From JANQOH01 sp965200095 (GTDB taxonomy: Bacteria > Pseudomonadota > Alphaproteobacteria > UBA7887): a stretch of 64,000 nucleotides of DNA. Location of the stretch: positions 186,001 through 250,000 of the forward strand of contig OZ241350.1 of assembly GCA_965200095.1 (NCBI GenBank), read 5' to 3'. Below, piece by piece: positions 38,778 through 47,757 of the stretch; the stretch's first letter is position 1; every line of letters starts with the position of its first letter. The notes under the pieces are model-generated. The model was not told the origin of the DNA and ran no database searches. It worked only from the letters and a program-made list of their open reading frames with translations. Made by a program: the position numbers and the translations under genes.

Positions 38778-41700
38778 ATGTCTCAGCGTGTTCTTGCCCT
38801 CGCCGGCATCCTCGCCTCCGTCCTGTTTCCCGCGCCGGACGGCGCCCGGGCGCAGGCCGCAAGTTGCACGCCAACGCTGACGGTCAGCCCCCAGCCGGAC
38901 GAGAACGGCGTCTACACCACCACGGCGACCTGCGCGGACACCGCCGCGGCCGCCGGCGAGACCGACTACGGACCCCTCGTTTACCGGCAGGCGACCGCTT
39001 CCGGGTCGCCTGCGAACAACAATGCGGACAACCACGCCGTGCTGACCGTCGGGCCCGGCCTCGTGTTCTCCGCCGAAGGGCATGCCGACTTCAGATCGGT
39101 GGACTTCGACGCGATCCTGAGGGTCCGCGGCCGCGGCAACAACGCCATAATCATTGAGGAAGGCGCCGTCCTCTATTTGCGACGGACGCCGGAATACTGG
39201 TGCCAGGCCTCCGATTCCTGGTGCACGCCCGAGCTGCAGGCGGCCCGCCCGGCGCCGACGCCGTCGTTCGATCCGGCGCAATACCGCAGCTGGAGCGAAG
39301 CCCTGACCAATCTCGCCGGCGCCTATATCTGGTCGGGATCGAGCGGCGCCGCCATACGGCATCGCGGCGTCATCGAACTCGATTCGGATGTCCGCGGGAC
39401 GTTCGCCCACTGGCACGGGACCGGCAACGCCGTCTGGGTCCACGTCCAGGACAACAACGACGACGCCGGCGAGCGGGAGAAGTTCGACGCCGTCGTCGAA
39501 CTGGGCCCCCGGGCCGTCATCCGGCAAGCGGAGGGAGCGGACGGCGTCAACGGCATCTACGCCGAAAACCGCACCGAGGACGGCGACATCCGCATCGACC
39601 TCGCCGCCGGTTCGCTGATCGACGTGTCCACCTCGGGCGGCAGGGGAATGAACGCCTGGATACTCCCGCGGGACGGTTACACCCAGGGTCCGCAGACCGG
39701 CGACATCCTGATCGACGCGGCGGGAACCGTCCGGGCCGCGGTGAGACACAGCCCGACCACCAATACGCTCCAGGGGGTCGGCATTTCCGCCTACCACTCC
39801 TCTGACGGCCGGGTGCGCATCGACTCGTCGGGAACCGTCGAGACATGGCAGGCCAATGCGATCCTGGTCAAGGTTTCCGGCAACGGCGCGCACAGCGACG
39901 ACCCGGCGACGGCGGAGATCGAGGGACACCTGATCGACGTAACCGGCGGCAAGGTCCACACAAGGGGCGGGACGGCCATTTATGCAAGCACCGCCGGCGC
40001 CGGCGCCGCCGTTACCGTCCGCGTCGCAGAAGGCGCAACCGTCCGCGCGGAGCGCGACGCCGGGCCGGGCGCCATTACCCGGGAGCAGCTCGGCGCCGAC
40101 GGAAACCGCTATGTCTACACCCCCTGGGTCTACGGGTGGCGGCGGCTCGACACCGACGGAGACGGGGAGAACGACGCCCTCGAACCCATCGTCAACGCCA
40201 TCGCGGTGGGTCGCGGCGCGGCGGCGTCGGAAGGCGTGGCCGACCGCGTGGTCGTCCATGGGACTGTGGAGGCGGTCGGCGGCAAGGAAGGCGTGGATTC
40301 CGCCATCTTCATGAAAGACGGCGGCGCGGTGTTCGTCGGCGCGACGGGCCGGGTGAGCGCGGATTCGGGCCTCGCCGTTTCGAGCGGCAGCCCGCCGCCC
40401 GATGTGCTTCCGGAAGACTGGGAGGAGCCGGAAAGCGATTTGGATGTAACCGTCGCGGGCCGGGTGGAAGGCGATGTCCGGGTGCTGGACGCCGGGGCGC
40501 TGACCTTCGTGTCCCTGGCCGGGAGCACGGTCGCGGGAACGGTGCACGACCCCGCCGGGCCGCTGACGGTCGCGGGGAGCGTCGGGCGTCTTCTCTACAG
40601 CGCCGGCGGGACGGTGACGGTGGCGAGGACGGGCGCGCTCACCGGCGTCGAGGCCGACGGCAAGATCGAGGCGCTGCGCAGCGAGACGGGCGATCTGGAC
40701 GTGACCGTGGCGGGGCGCGTAGCGGGCGACCTGCACCCGCCGGCCGGCGGCGCGCTGACGCTGTCGGTTCCGCAAGGCGGCGTCGTCGCGGGGACGGCGC
40801 ACGACCCCGCCGGGCCGCTGACGATAGCGGGGAGCATCGGTCGTCTTCTCTACAGCGCCGGCGGGACGGTGACGGTGGCGGAGACCGGGCGAATCGCCGG
40901 GGTGGAGGGGGAGTCCGACGCGATCCGCAGCGAGTCCGGCGATCTGAGCGTGACCGTCGCAGGTCGTGCGGCGGGCGATATCCGCGCGAGAGGCGGCGGC
41001 GCGCTGACGCTGTCGGTTCCGCAAGGCGGCGCCGTCATGGGGACGGTGCACGGCTCCGACGGTCCGCTGAAGGCGACGGTGGCCGGAACGGTGACGGGCG
41101 ATATCCGCGCGGCGCGCGGCGGCGCGCTGAGTCTTGAAGTCCCCGAAGGCGGAACCGTCGCCGGGACGGTCTACGACCCTGTCGGTCCGCTGACGGTTGC
41201 GGGGAGCGTCGGGCGTTTGCTCTACAGCAATGGCGGGACGGTCGCGGTCGCCGCGACCGGGCGGCTTGCGGGCGTCGACGGCGTGGCGATTCGCAGCGAG
41301 AACGGGGACCTGGACGCGACAGTGGCCGGCATGGTGGCGGGCGACGTTCTCGGTCTGGGCGAAGGCGACCACGCGGTGACGGTTTCCCGGGGCGGGACGG
41401 TGACCGGGACCATCCGCCTGGCGGCCAGCACGGTGCGGGTGGACGGCTCGGCCGGCTGCGTGCGCCTCGACAATGGCGGCATGGTGACGGTGGGCGCGAC
41501 CGGTCGCATCGCCTGCGCGGACGGCGCGGGCGTCCGCAGCGAGACCGGCGACTTCACGGCGACGGTCGCGGGCGCGGTGACCGGCGACGTCCTCGCCCTG
41601 GGGAGCGGCGAACACCGGGTCGCCGTGGCGTCGGGCGCGCGGGTGACGGGCACGGTGCGCGCAGCGGCGGCGGGGAGCGCGGTGGCGGTGGCGGGGACGG

Positions 41701-42938
41701 TCGGGAAGGTGCGCCTCGACCGCGGCGGCGCGGTGACGCTCGGCGAGGTCGGCCGCGTGACCGGACTGCCCGGCGACGACGGGGCCGTCATCCGCAGCGA
41801 CGCCGGCTCGCTGGCGGTGACGATCCGGCAGGCCCCCGGCGAGACCGTGGAGGCCGCCGCGGGCCGGGTAGAGGGCCGGATCGAGGAAGCGGGCGGTGTG
41901 CCGGACGTGTCGTTCCAGGCGGCCGGTTCGACAACGCCGTTGACGCTCGGCGCGCCGGGGACGGAGGCTTCGTTGCCGATAGGCGCCTTCGACCTGGGCG
42001 TGGTGGCGGACGGCGCCGGCGTCCGGTTCGACAGGGCCTGGGCGCCGCGTGCGCGGGTGTATGAGGCGCTCCCTTCGGTGATGCTGGGCCTGAACGAGCC
42101 GTCCGGGTTCCATGCGCGGATGGCGGCGCCGCGTTCGCCGAACGGCGTGTGGGCGCGCGCGCAGGCGTCGGGCGGTTCGCGCGAGGCGAAGCGGTCGACC
42201 TCGGCGCCCGGCCGGCTCTCGTGGCGCCATCGCGGCTATGCGGTGGAGACGGGGCTGGACGTCCCGCTCGGGGACGGGTTGTCGATGGGCGTTTCGGCGC
42301 ATCGTCGTCGCATTGTGGCGGAAGTGTCCGGGGATTCCGGCAGCATCGATGCGACGGGCGCCGGTTTCGGCGCGTCGCTGGCGTTCGGCCCGGTCGACGG
42401 CGTGTATGCGGACGGTCGGATATCGGCGACATGGTTCGAGGCGGGTCTGGGTTCGGGCGTCCGGGGTTCGCTGAAGCGGGATGCGGAAGGCTTCGGCCAT
42501 GCGGTCGGCGTGGAGGCGGGGCGTCGCGTGGGCCTGGGTCCGGGCGCGCTGGGCGAGGTGACCGTGACGCCGCGCGTGGGCGCGACGCGCTCGCATGTGG
42601 ACATGGACGCCTTTACGGATCGCGTGGGGTCCCGCGTGTCGGTGGCGAAGAGCGGCGCGACGACGGGTCGCGCGGGCGTCCGGGTGGAGGCGTCGGACGC
42701 GCCCGGCGGGAGTCTGCTGTTCGGTTCCGTGGATGTGGAGCGCGAGTTTTCGCCGGAGACCCGCGTGCGGGTTTCGGGGACGGATTTGAAGTCGGAGTCG
42801 GAGGCGACGCGGGCGCGCGTGGAAGTGGGCGGCTCGGTGGAGTGGGGCGAGGGCCGCTACGCGCTGCATGGCGCGGCGCGATACGCAACGGGCGCGGAAG
42901 ACTATGGCGGACGCATGGCCCTCAAACTGCGATTCTGA
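38778..42938 (+). CDS. Autotransporter domain-containing surface protein (type Va)
   Basis: A 1386-residue outer-membrane autotransporter. The signal peptide is MSQRVLALAGILASVLFPAP to about residue 27 (ARAQ-AA). The passenger (residues ~30-1110) is beta-helix-like, with four cysteines near the start of two short segments (YWCQASDSWC) and, from ~555 to ~970, repeated modules built on DVTVAGRVAGD, LTVAGSVGRLLYSAGGTVTV and LRSETGD. The beta-barrel occupies ~1120-1386 (GVWARAQASGGSRE, RLSWRHRGYAVETGLDVPLG) and ends KLRF with the terminal Phe used for BamA recognition. GGAGGT lies 10 bases upstream of the ATG. No protease triad is evident; adhesion or surface structure is likely. Confidence 0.9.
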   Translation: MSQRVLALAGILASVLFPAPDGARAQAASCTPTLTVSPQPDENGVYTTTATCADTAAAAGETDYGPLVYRQATASGSPANNNADNHAVLTVGPGLVFSAEGHADFRSVDFDAILRVRGRGNNAIIIEEGAVLYLRRTPEYWCQASDSWCTPELQAARPAPTPSFDPAQYRSWSEALTNLAGAYIWSGSSGAAIRHRGVIELDSDVRGTFAHWHGTGNAVWVHVQDNNDDAGEREKFDAVVELGPRAVIRQAEGADGVNGIYAENRTEDGDIRIDLAAGSLIDVSTSGGRGMNAWILPRDGYTQGPQTGDILIDAAGTVRAAVRHSPTTNTLQGVGISAYHSSDGRVRIDSSGTVETWQANAILVKVSGNGAHSDDPATAEIEGHLIDVTGGKVHTRGGTAIYASTAGAGAAVTVRVAEGATVRAERDAGPGAITREQLGADGNRYVYTPWVYGWRRLDTDGDGENDALEPIVNAIAVGRGAAASEGVADRVVVHGTVEAVGGKEGVDSAIFMKDGGAVFVGATGRVSADSGLAVSSGSPPPDVLPEDWEEPESDLDVTVAGRVEGDVRVLDAGALTFVSLAGSTVAGTVHDPAGPLTVAGSVGRLLYSAGGTVTVARTGALTGVEADGKIEALRSETGDLDVTVAGRVAGDLHPPAGGALTLSVPQGGVVAGTAHDPAGPLTIAGSIGRLLYSAGGTVTVAETGRIAGVEGESDAIRSESGDLSVTVAGRAAGDIRARGGGALTLSVPQGGAVMGTVHGSDGPLKATVAGTVTGDIRAARGGALSLEVPEGGTVAGTVYDPVGPLTVAGSVGRLLYSNGGTVAVAATGRLAGVDGVAIRSENGDLDATVAGMVAGDVLGLGEGDHAVTVSRGGTVTGTIRLAASTVRVDGSAGCVRLDNGGMVTVGATGRIACADGAGVRSETGDFTATVAGAVTGDVLALGSGEHRVAVASGARVTGTVRAAAAGSAVAVAGTVGKVRLDRGGAVTLGEVGRVTGLPGDDGAVIRSDAGSLAVTIRQAPGETVEAAAGRVEGRIEEAGGVPDVSFQAAGSTTPLTLGAPGTEASLPIGAFDLGVVADGAGVRFDRAWAPRARVYEALPSVMLGLNEPSGFHARMAAPRSPNGVWARAQASGGSREAKRSTSAPGRLSWRHRGYAVETGLDVPLGDGLSMGVSAHRRRIVAEVSGDSGSIDATGAGFGASLAFGPVDGVYADGRISATWFEAGLGSGVRGSLKRDAEGFGHAVGVEAGRRVGLGPGALGEVTVTPRVGATRSHVDMDAFTDRVGSRVSVAKSGATTGRAGVRVEASDAPGGSLLFGSVDVEREFSPETRVRVSGTDLKSESEATRARVEVGGSVEWGEGRYALHGAARYATGAEDYGGRMALKLRF
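40440..41690 (+). repeat. Internal repeats in the autotransporter passenger
   Basis: Modules beginning near 40443, 40697, 40948, 41071, 41312 and 41557 share DVTVAGRVAGDV-like starts. Modules 1 and 2 are almost identical over about 90 bases (GACCCCGCCGGGCCGCTGAC onwards), with the third full copy near 41171. The spacing of about 245-254 bases, with one half-length unit, fits duplication of beta-helix rungs. Confidence 0.75.
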
Positions 42939-43298
42939 ACCGGCGCCGCCGGGGTCGGCCGGGAGCCGCGCGGGTGGCGGGGGGACGCCCGGAAGCACGG
43001 GCGCGTCGAGGTCGCCCGTGAGGTCGATGCGGAAAGCCCGCCCGTCGGCCGCAGGCTCCCGACGCTCACGGGCGATGCCCCGCCCCGGCGTCGCGGCCAT
43101 CGGGCAGCCGGACGGCCCTCGCCGAATCGGAGGCCTCGCGCGCGCCCCGCGCATCGATGTCCGGCCCCCGGCCGGCGACCGCGCCGCGTCGCGCCGGCGC
43201 CGTGAAAGACAATCGCCATCCAGTAATACTTCGTCATTGCAAGGCCGTTCCCGCGAAAGATCATGTGAAGAAATCGAACGACCTTACAAACACTCGTC

Positions 43299-43388
43299 AT
43301 TCCCGCGAAAGCGGGAATCCGTTGCGCCGTAAGAACACCGCGCCGATATTGCGGACGGCCGCCTCCGGATTCCCGCTTTCGCGGGAAT
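43299..43388. repeat. REP-like palindromes, family B, first inverted pair
   Basis: ATTCCCGCGAAAGCGGGAAT occurs at 43299-43318 and its inverse at 43369-43388, each an 8-bp stem hairpin. Flanking bases (CACTCGTC and GACGAAGTG-like) also pair, so the two form a larger inverted unit. This palindrome type is widespread in proteobacterial intergenic DNA. Confidence 0.9.
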
Positions 43389-43466
43389 GACGAAGTGTTA
43401 TTGGCGAATTATTGTCTTTTGTCGCGGCGAACCCTTCGGCGCTCCGACCGTCATGGTGAGAGCCAT

Positions 43467-43597
43467 CCTTACAAACACTCGTCATTCCCGCGAAAGCGGG
43501 AATCCGGAGGCGGCCGTCCGCTATACCGGCCCGTTTTTCCTTGTGGAAACGCTGCAAGAGATTCCCGCTTTCGCGGGAATGACGAGTGTTTGTAAGG
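43467..43597. repeat. REP-like palindromes, family B, second inverted pair with perfect 37-bp arms
   Basis: Arms 43467-43503 and 43561-43597 are perfect reverse complements, starting CCTTACAAACACTCGTC and containing the family-B palindrome at 43484-43503 and 43561-43580. A 57-base centre separates them. The overall form is that of a small non-autonomous palindromic unit. Broken halves follow near 43620 and 43675. Confidence 0.9.
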
Positions 43598-43811
43598 CCG
43601 TCCGATTTTTTCACAGCTCTTTCGCGGGAATGACGAAGAGTGATTCGGCCTCTCGATTTCTTCACGTGCTCTCTCGCGGGAACGACAAAGTATCGTCGGG
43701 GGTTGTTGTCTCCCGGCGCGCCATTTCTTCGGCGCTCCGGCCGTTGTAGCGAGAGCCGCACGACTTCTTCATACGCTCAACGACGGGGGTCGCGACTGCG
43801 CCGCCCTGCCG

Positions 43812-43919
43812 GACGCCGAATTTCACGGGCGGCGCAGCCCGGTCGGGCGTATGTTCCTCCGGCTCGATGACTGGAGGCGCATCGCCGCGACTGTCGTTCC
43901 CCCATTGAATTTTCCGGGT
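43812..43919 (+). repeat. Right copy of 108-bp direct repeat flanking the autotransporter island
   Basis: Same length and orientation as 38296-38403, 82% identical by hand alignment. It ends 17 bases before the TTG start of the sensor kinase. Confidence 0.75.
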
Positions 43920-43936
43920 TATGCAGAGGTCTCGCC

Positions 43937-45439
43937 TTGAAAAAACCTCCCGGGACAAAATCGGATCCGCCGACGGCGTCGCCCGGGCGCTTCCGGTCCC
44001 TGCGCACGCTGCAACTCGCCTATGGGCTGGCCTTCTTTCTGCTTGTCGCGATAACCGGCGCCGCCGGCGCGGCGGGGACGGTCCTGGGGGCGCGGTGGAC
44101 GGAGGAAGCCCGACGCATCGATGCGCTGCGCCAGTCGGCGGCGGCGCTGCGGGGCGACCTCCATCGCCAGACGAAGGAGATTTTCGACCGCCATTTTCTC
44201 GACGATCCGGACGCCCTCGCCCAGTATCGCGCCTGGGGCGCGGCCATCGGGGACAATATCGCAGCCCTTTCGCGTCTCGCGCGCGGCGACGGCGAACGCG
44301 CCGCCATCGCCGCATTGCGCGGCGAACTCGCGGCGGTCCGCCGCGTTTCCGAAGCGGTAATGGCGCGCCCCCTGGGCGCCATCGCCGAGGCCGAACGCTT
44401 TGCGCTGCTCGACGCCGAGTTCGAACAGGGCCGTCTGACGGCGGTCGAAGCCGCGCTGGAACGCGCCGAGGCGGCGTTCTTCGGCGCCGAGCGCGCGCTC
44501 GAGGCGCGCGTCGCCGAGCGGACGCGGCTGGCTTTCGCCCTCATGGCGGCGCCGGTCGGTCTGGCCGCGGCGTTGCTGATCGCCGCGCGCGCCTTTCTGC
44601 AACGCCGCTTCGTCCGCCCCCTCGCCGGGCTGCTCGACGCGATGACCGCCTATGGCGAAGGTCGCTTCGACCACCGCGCGCGGGAGTCCGGCGCGGCCGA
44701 GATCGTCGCGCTGCAACGCGCCATCAACCGCATGGCGGCGGACCTCGCGCGCCACCGCGCCGCCCTTGTGCGCGGCGAGAAACAGGCCGCGCTCGGCGCG
44801 CTCGTGCCGGTCATGGCGCACAATATCCGTAACCCGCTCGCCGGAATTCGCGCCTCGGCGCAACTCCTCGACGGCGCCGCGGCGCAGGGCATAATCGGCG
44901 CCGTCGACCGTCTGAGCGCCTGGCTGGACGCCCTCCTCACCTATCTCGACCCGCGCGCGGCGCGGCGTGTCGAAACGACGCTCGCCGCCTGCGCCGACCA
45001 CGCGCTGTCCATGCTCGCGCCGAAACTCGAGGAAAAGGCGCTGACGGTCGCGCGGCGCGACTGGAGCGGGGGCGGCGTCGCGTCGGTCGACTCCCGGCTG
45101 ACCGAACAGGCGCTCTACGGGCTGCTGGCGAACGCCGCCGAGGCCTCGCCGAAGGGCGGCGAGATCGCGCTCGCGGTCGGGCAGGGGGCCGGAACCTGCT
45201 GGATCGCCATCGAGGACCGGGGGCCGGGCCTCGCCTTTTCGCCGAGTCCGGGCGGTCCCTTCCCCGGCCCGACGACCAAACAACGCGGCAGCGGCCTCGG
45301 CATTCCGTTCGCCTACAAGGTGTGCGAACTCCATGACGGGCGCCTGGAATTCGCGGACGGAACCGGCGGCGGCGGCGCGCGCGTCGTGCTGTCGATGCCC
45401 GCCGCCCGGCGCGCCGAAAGCGGGATGGAAAGCCCGTGA
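43937..45439 (+). CDS. Membrane sensor histidine kinase, NtrB/NtrY-like
   Basis: A 500-residue two-component kinase: TM1 (~25-50, LQLAYGLAFFLLVAITGAAG), a periplasmic helical sensor of ~145 residues, TM2 (~198-221), a HAMP-like segment (~222-275, RFVRPLAGLLDAMTAYGEGR), the dimerisation/phosphoacceptor helix with His in PVMAHNIRNPLAG (~295), N-box LLANAAEASPKGG, G1 EDRGPGLAF and G2 RGSGLGIPFAYKV. The H-box has His-Asn where His-Glu is usual, which may reduce phosphotransfer or phosphatase action. The TTG start has GAGGT 6 bases upstream. It overlaps the response regulator gene (GTGA). Signal unknown. Confidence 0.88.
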   Translation: MKKPPGTKSDPPTASPGRFRSLRTLQLAYGLAFFLLVAITGAAGAAGTVLGARWTEEARRIDALRQSAAALRGDLHRQTKEIFDRHFLDDPDALAQYRAWGAAIGDNIAALSRLARGDGERAAIAALRGELAAVRRVSEAVMARPLGAIAEAERFALLDAEFEQGRLTAVEAALERAEAAFFGAERALEARVAERTRLAFALMAAPVGLAAALLIAARAFLQRRFVRPLAGLLDAMTAYGEGRFDHRARESGAAEIVALQRAINRMAADLARHRAALVRGEKQAALGALVPVMAHNIRNPLAGIRASAQLLDGAAAQGIIGAVDRLSAWLDALLTYLDPRAARRVETTLAACADHALSMLAPKLEEKALTVARRDWSGGGVASVDSRLTEQALYGLLANAAEASPKGGEIALAVGQGAGTCWIAIEDRGPGLAFSPSPGGPFPGPTTKQRGSGLGIPFAYKVCELHDGRLEFADGTGGGGARVVLSMPAARRAESGMESP

Positions 45440-46785
45440 GCGGCGCGGTCCTCGTCGTCGACGACGAGACCCTGTTCGCCGAGGCGGTGGCGACGCGGTT
45501 GCGTCGCGAGGGATACGCCTGCGCCGTCGTCGGCGACCTCGCGCAGGCGCGGGCGGCGCTGGCCGACCCCATCGACCTGATGTTGCTCGATGTGCGTCTG
45601 CCCGACGGTTCGGGGCTCGATTTCCTCGCCGAGGCCGAAGGCGTTCCGGTGGTGATGATGACGGCCTTCGGCGACGTGGACAGCGCCGTGGCGGCGATGA
45701 AAAGCGGCGCTGCGGACTATCTGCGCAAGCCTGTGGACCTCGACGAATTGGCGATCGTGGCGGCGCGCGCGCTGGCGGCGCGGCGGCTGGAGGACAGTCT
45801 CGCCCGGTCGCGCGAGCGCGACGCGCGACGCCGCGGCGAAGCCGAGCTGGCGGGAGAAAGCCCGGCCATCGCCGCGGCGCGGCGCGAGATTGCCGCCTTC
45901 GCCGCCCTTCTCGACGGCGCCGCCGACGCCGACGCGCCGCCGGTGCTGATTCTCGGCGAAACCGGAACGGGCAAGACCCTCGCCGCGCGCCTTCTCCATG
46001 ACTCGACCCCGGCGCCCGACCGCCCCTATGTGCACGTCGATTGCGCCGGTCTGCCGCCGGGCGCGGCGCTGGCGGAACTGTTCGGCGACGACGACGGGCC
46101 GGGCCTGGTGGAAGCGGCCGAGCGCGGCACGGTGGTGCTGGATGAAGTGTCGGCGCTGCCGCCCGACGCGCAGGCGGCGCTGGTCGCGGCCATCGAGGGG
46201 CGGCAATTGCGGCGGCGGTCGCGCCGGTCGGGCCGCCGCCGCGAAATCGCCGTCGCTGCCTCCTTCGTCGCCGCCAGCAACCGCGATCTCGAGGCGCTGG
46301 TGGAAGAGGGCGGGTTCCGCCGCGACCTCTATTACCGTCTGAACGTTCTGACGCTGCGGATGCCGCCGTTGCGCGACCGCGGCGACGACGCCGCCCTGCT
46401 CGCGCGCCGTTTCGTCGACCAGGCGGCCCGACGCTACGGGCGCGCCGCGCCGCGCCTCGACGACGACGCCGTCGCCGCCCTGTTCCGCTATCCGTGGCCG
46501 GGCAATGTCCGCGAGCTGCGGCACGTCGTCGAGCGCGCGGTCCTGCTGGACTCGACGGGCGTCATCGGCGCGGGCGATCTCCCTTCCCCTTCCCCTTCCC
46601 CCTTCTCCGCGCCGGACGCGCCCGGGACGGCCGCGCCGCCGTCCCTCGCCACCCTGGACGGCATGGAGCGCCGGGCGATGCGCGAGGCGCTGGCGGCCAG
46701 CGGCGGGAACGTCTCCGCCGCCGCGAGGCGTCTGGGGATCAGCCGCATGGCGATGCGCTACCGCATGAAGAAACATGGGCTTTGA
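45436..46785 (+). CDS. NtrC-family response regulator lacking the GAFTGA loop
   Basis: A 449-residue regulator: receiver domain (1-~120, phospho-Asp52 in LMLLDVRLPDGSG, Lys in YLRKPVD), AAA+ domain (~140-375) with Walker A GETGTGKT (174-181), Walker B GTVVLDEV and arginine finger FRRDLYYRLNVLTLRMPPLRDR, and a C-terminal Fis-type HTH (NVSAAARRLGISRMAMRYRM). Between ELFG (215-218) and LVEAAERGT the GAFTGA loop that contacts sigma-54 is replaced by DDDGPG. It therefore probably works with sigma-70 or as a repressor, like known GAFTGA-less relatives. A Ser-Pro-rich linker (SPSPSPFS) precedes the HTH. Paired with the upstream kinase. Confidence 0.9.
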   Translation: MSGAVLVVDDETLFAEAVATRLRREGYACAVVGDLAQARAALADPIDLMLLDVRLPDGSGLDFLAEAEGVPVVMMTAFGDVDSAVAAMKSGAADYLRKPVDLDELAIVAARALAARRLEDSLARSRERDARRRGEAELAGESPAIAAARREIAAFAALLDGAADADAPPVLILGETGTGKTLAARLLHDSTPAPDRPYVHVDCAGLPPGAALAELFGDDDGPGLVEAAERGTVVLDEVSALPPDAQAALVAAIEGRQLRRRSRRSGRRREIAVAASFVAASNRDLEALVEEGGFRRDLYYRLNVLTLRMPPLRDRGDDAALLARRFVDQAARRYGRAAPRLDDDAVAALFRYPWPGNVRELRHVVERAVLLDSTGVIGAGDLPSPSPSPFSAPDAPGTAAPPSLATLDGMERRAMREALAASGGNVSAAARRLGISRMAMRYRMKKHGL

Positions 46786-46803
46786 CGGCGCGGGCGATGC
46801 GGG

Positions 46804-47721
46804 TCAGCCGGACGCGGGTTGCGGCGGGTCGGGGACGCGCATCGCCGGGCCGCGCGAAAGGGGGTCGCGCAGGCCCCAGGCGCCGGCCTCCACGCCGGCG
46901 ATGAAATCGGCGACGCCGCGGTTGAAGAGCGCCGGCTCCTCGAGGTTGATGGTGTGGCCGGTGCGCGGCAGCACCCAGAGCCCGGCGCCCGGGATCGTCC
47001 GCTTGAGGAACAGGCCGGCGTCGAGACAGGGTTCGTCCTCGTCGCCATTGACGATGAGCGTGGGCACGGTGAGCGCCGCGAGCGAGTCCTCAAGGTCGTA
47101 TAGCGACGGGCGGGTCTTGAGATACCCGCGCAGCGTCGCCGCCGAGCCGACGGCGGAATGTCCGCGCAGCCGGTCGCGGAACTCGGCCCAGCCGCGGGGG
47201 TCCTTGTTGCGGAACTGGATGCGGGTGGCGCTGCGGGCGTAGTCGTCGGCCACCGCGCCGGTTCCGCCGGTCTCGAAACCGCGCGCCATCGCCTCGACCG
47301 TCTCGTGGAACTCCGCCCGCGTGGCGCGCTCGGCGCCGTATCCGCAGCCGGCGACGACCAGCGAGCGGGCGCGGTCGGGGTGACGCAGCCCGGCATGGAG
47401 CACCGCGAAGCCGCCCATCGACAGCCCGACCAGATGCGCGCGCTCGATGCCCAGGCGATCCATCACGCGCACCGCGTCGTCGGCGGCCGTCTCCTGGCTG
47501 TAGGACGCCGGGTCCGCGGGCGCGTCGGAGGGCGGGTAGCCGCGGGCGTTGTAGGCGACGCAGCGGCGGGTGCGGGAAAAGAAGCGTATCTGCGCCTCCC
47601 AGCTGTGCGCGTCGCCGGCGAATTCGTGCACGAACACGATCGGCGCCGCCGTCGCGCCGGCGGACGCGCCCGCTACGTCCAGGTAATGGAGTTTCACCCC
47701 GTCGATATCGGCGTGGGGCAT
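46804..47721 (-). CDS. Alpha/beta hydrolase
   Basis: A 305-residue alpha/beta-hydrolase-fold protein. The oxyanion/His region is IVFVHEFAGDAHSWEAQI, the nucleophile elbow is HLVGLSMGGFAVLHAG (Ser in GLSMGG), an acid is likely in PTLIVNGDEDEPCLD and the catalytic His in LPRTGHTINLEEP. Closest in style to enol-lactonase and hydroxy-acid ester hydrolases of catabolic pathways. Convergent with the response regulator gene and 36 bases downstream of the ferredoxin reductase on the same strand, suggesting the two form a catabolic unit. Substrate unknown. Confidence 0.88.
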   Translation of the reverse strand: MPHADIDGVKLHYLDVAGASAGATAAPIVFVHEFAGDAHSWEAQIRFFSRTRRCVAYNARGYPPSDAPADPASYSQETAADDAVRVMDRLGIERAHLVGLSMGGFAVLHAGLRHPDRARSLVVAGCGYGAERATRAEFHETVEAMARGFETGGTGAVADDYARSATRIQFRNKDPRGWAEFRDRLRGHSAVGSAATLRGYLKTRPSLYDLEDSLAALTVPTLIVNGDEDEPCLDAGLFLKRTIPGAGLWVLPRTGHTINLEEPALFNRGVADFIAGVEAGAWGLRDPLSRGPAMRVPDPPQPASG

Positions 47722-47757
47722 GGGTCCGACCTCCGTGTTGACGGGGCGCGCTGCGCC

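Larger units (their letters stand above)
42939..43936. other. 1-kb non-coding stretch filled with repeat debris
   Basis: Between the autotransporter stop and the kinase start I find no credible gene. The first 250 bases are plain GC-rich spacer. From about 43200 it is AT-richer and consists of four intact and several broken copies of a 20-bp palindrome and its flanks, followed by a copy of the 108-bp repeat. Short ORFs here follow the repeats and are not genes. Confidence 0.75.

Noticed and set aside
38724..43154. 1476-codon open frame antisense to the autotransporter
   Set aside because: It mirrors the codon bias of the autotransporter gene (high GC at third positions removes stops on the opposite strand). 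Its translation is Arg/His/Ala-rich without domains, has no ribosome site and runs through the tandem repeat.
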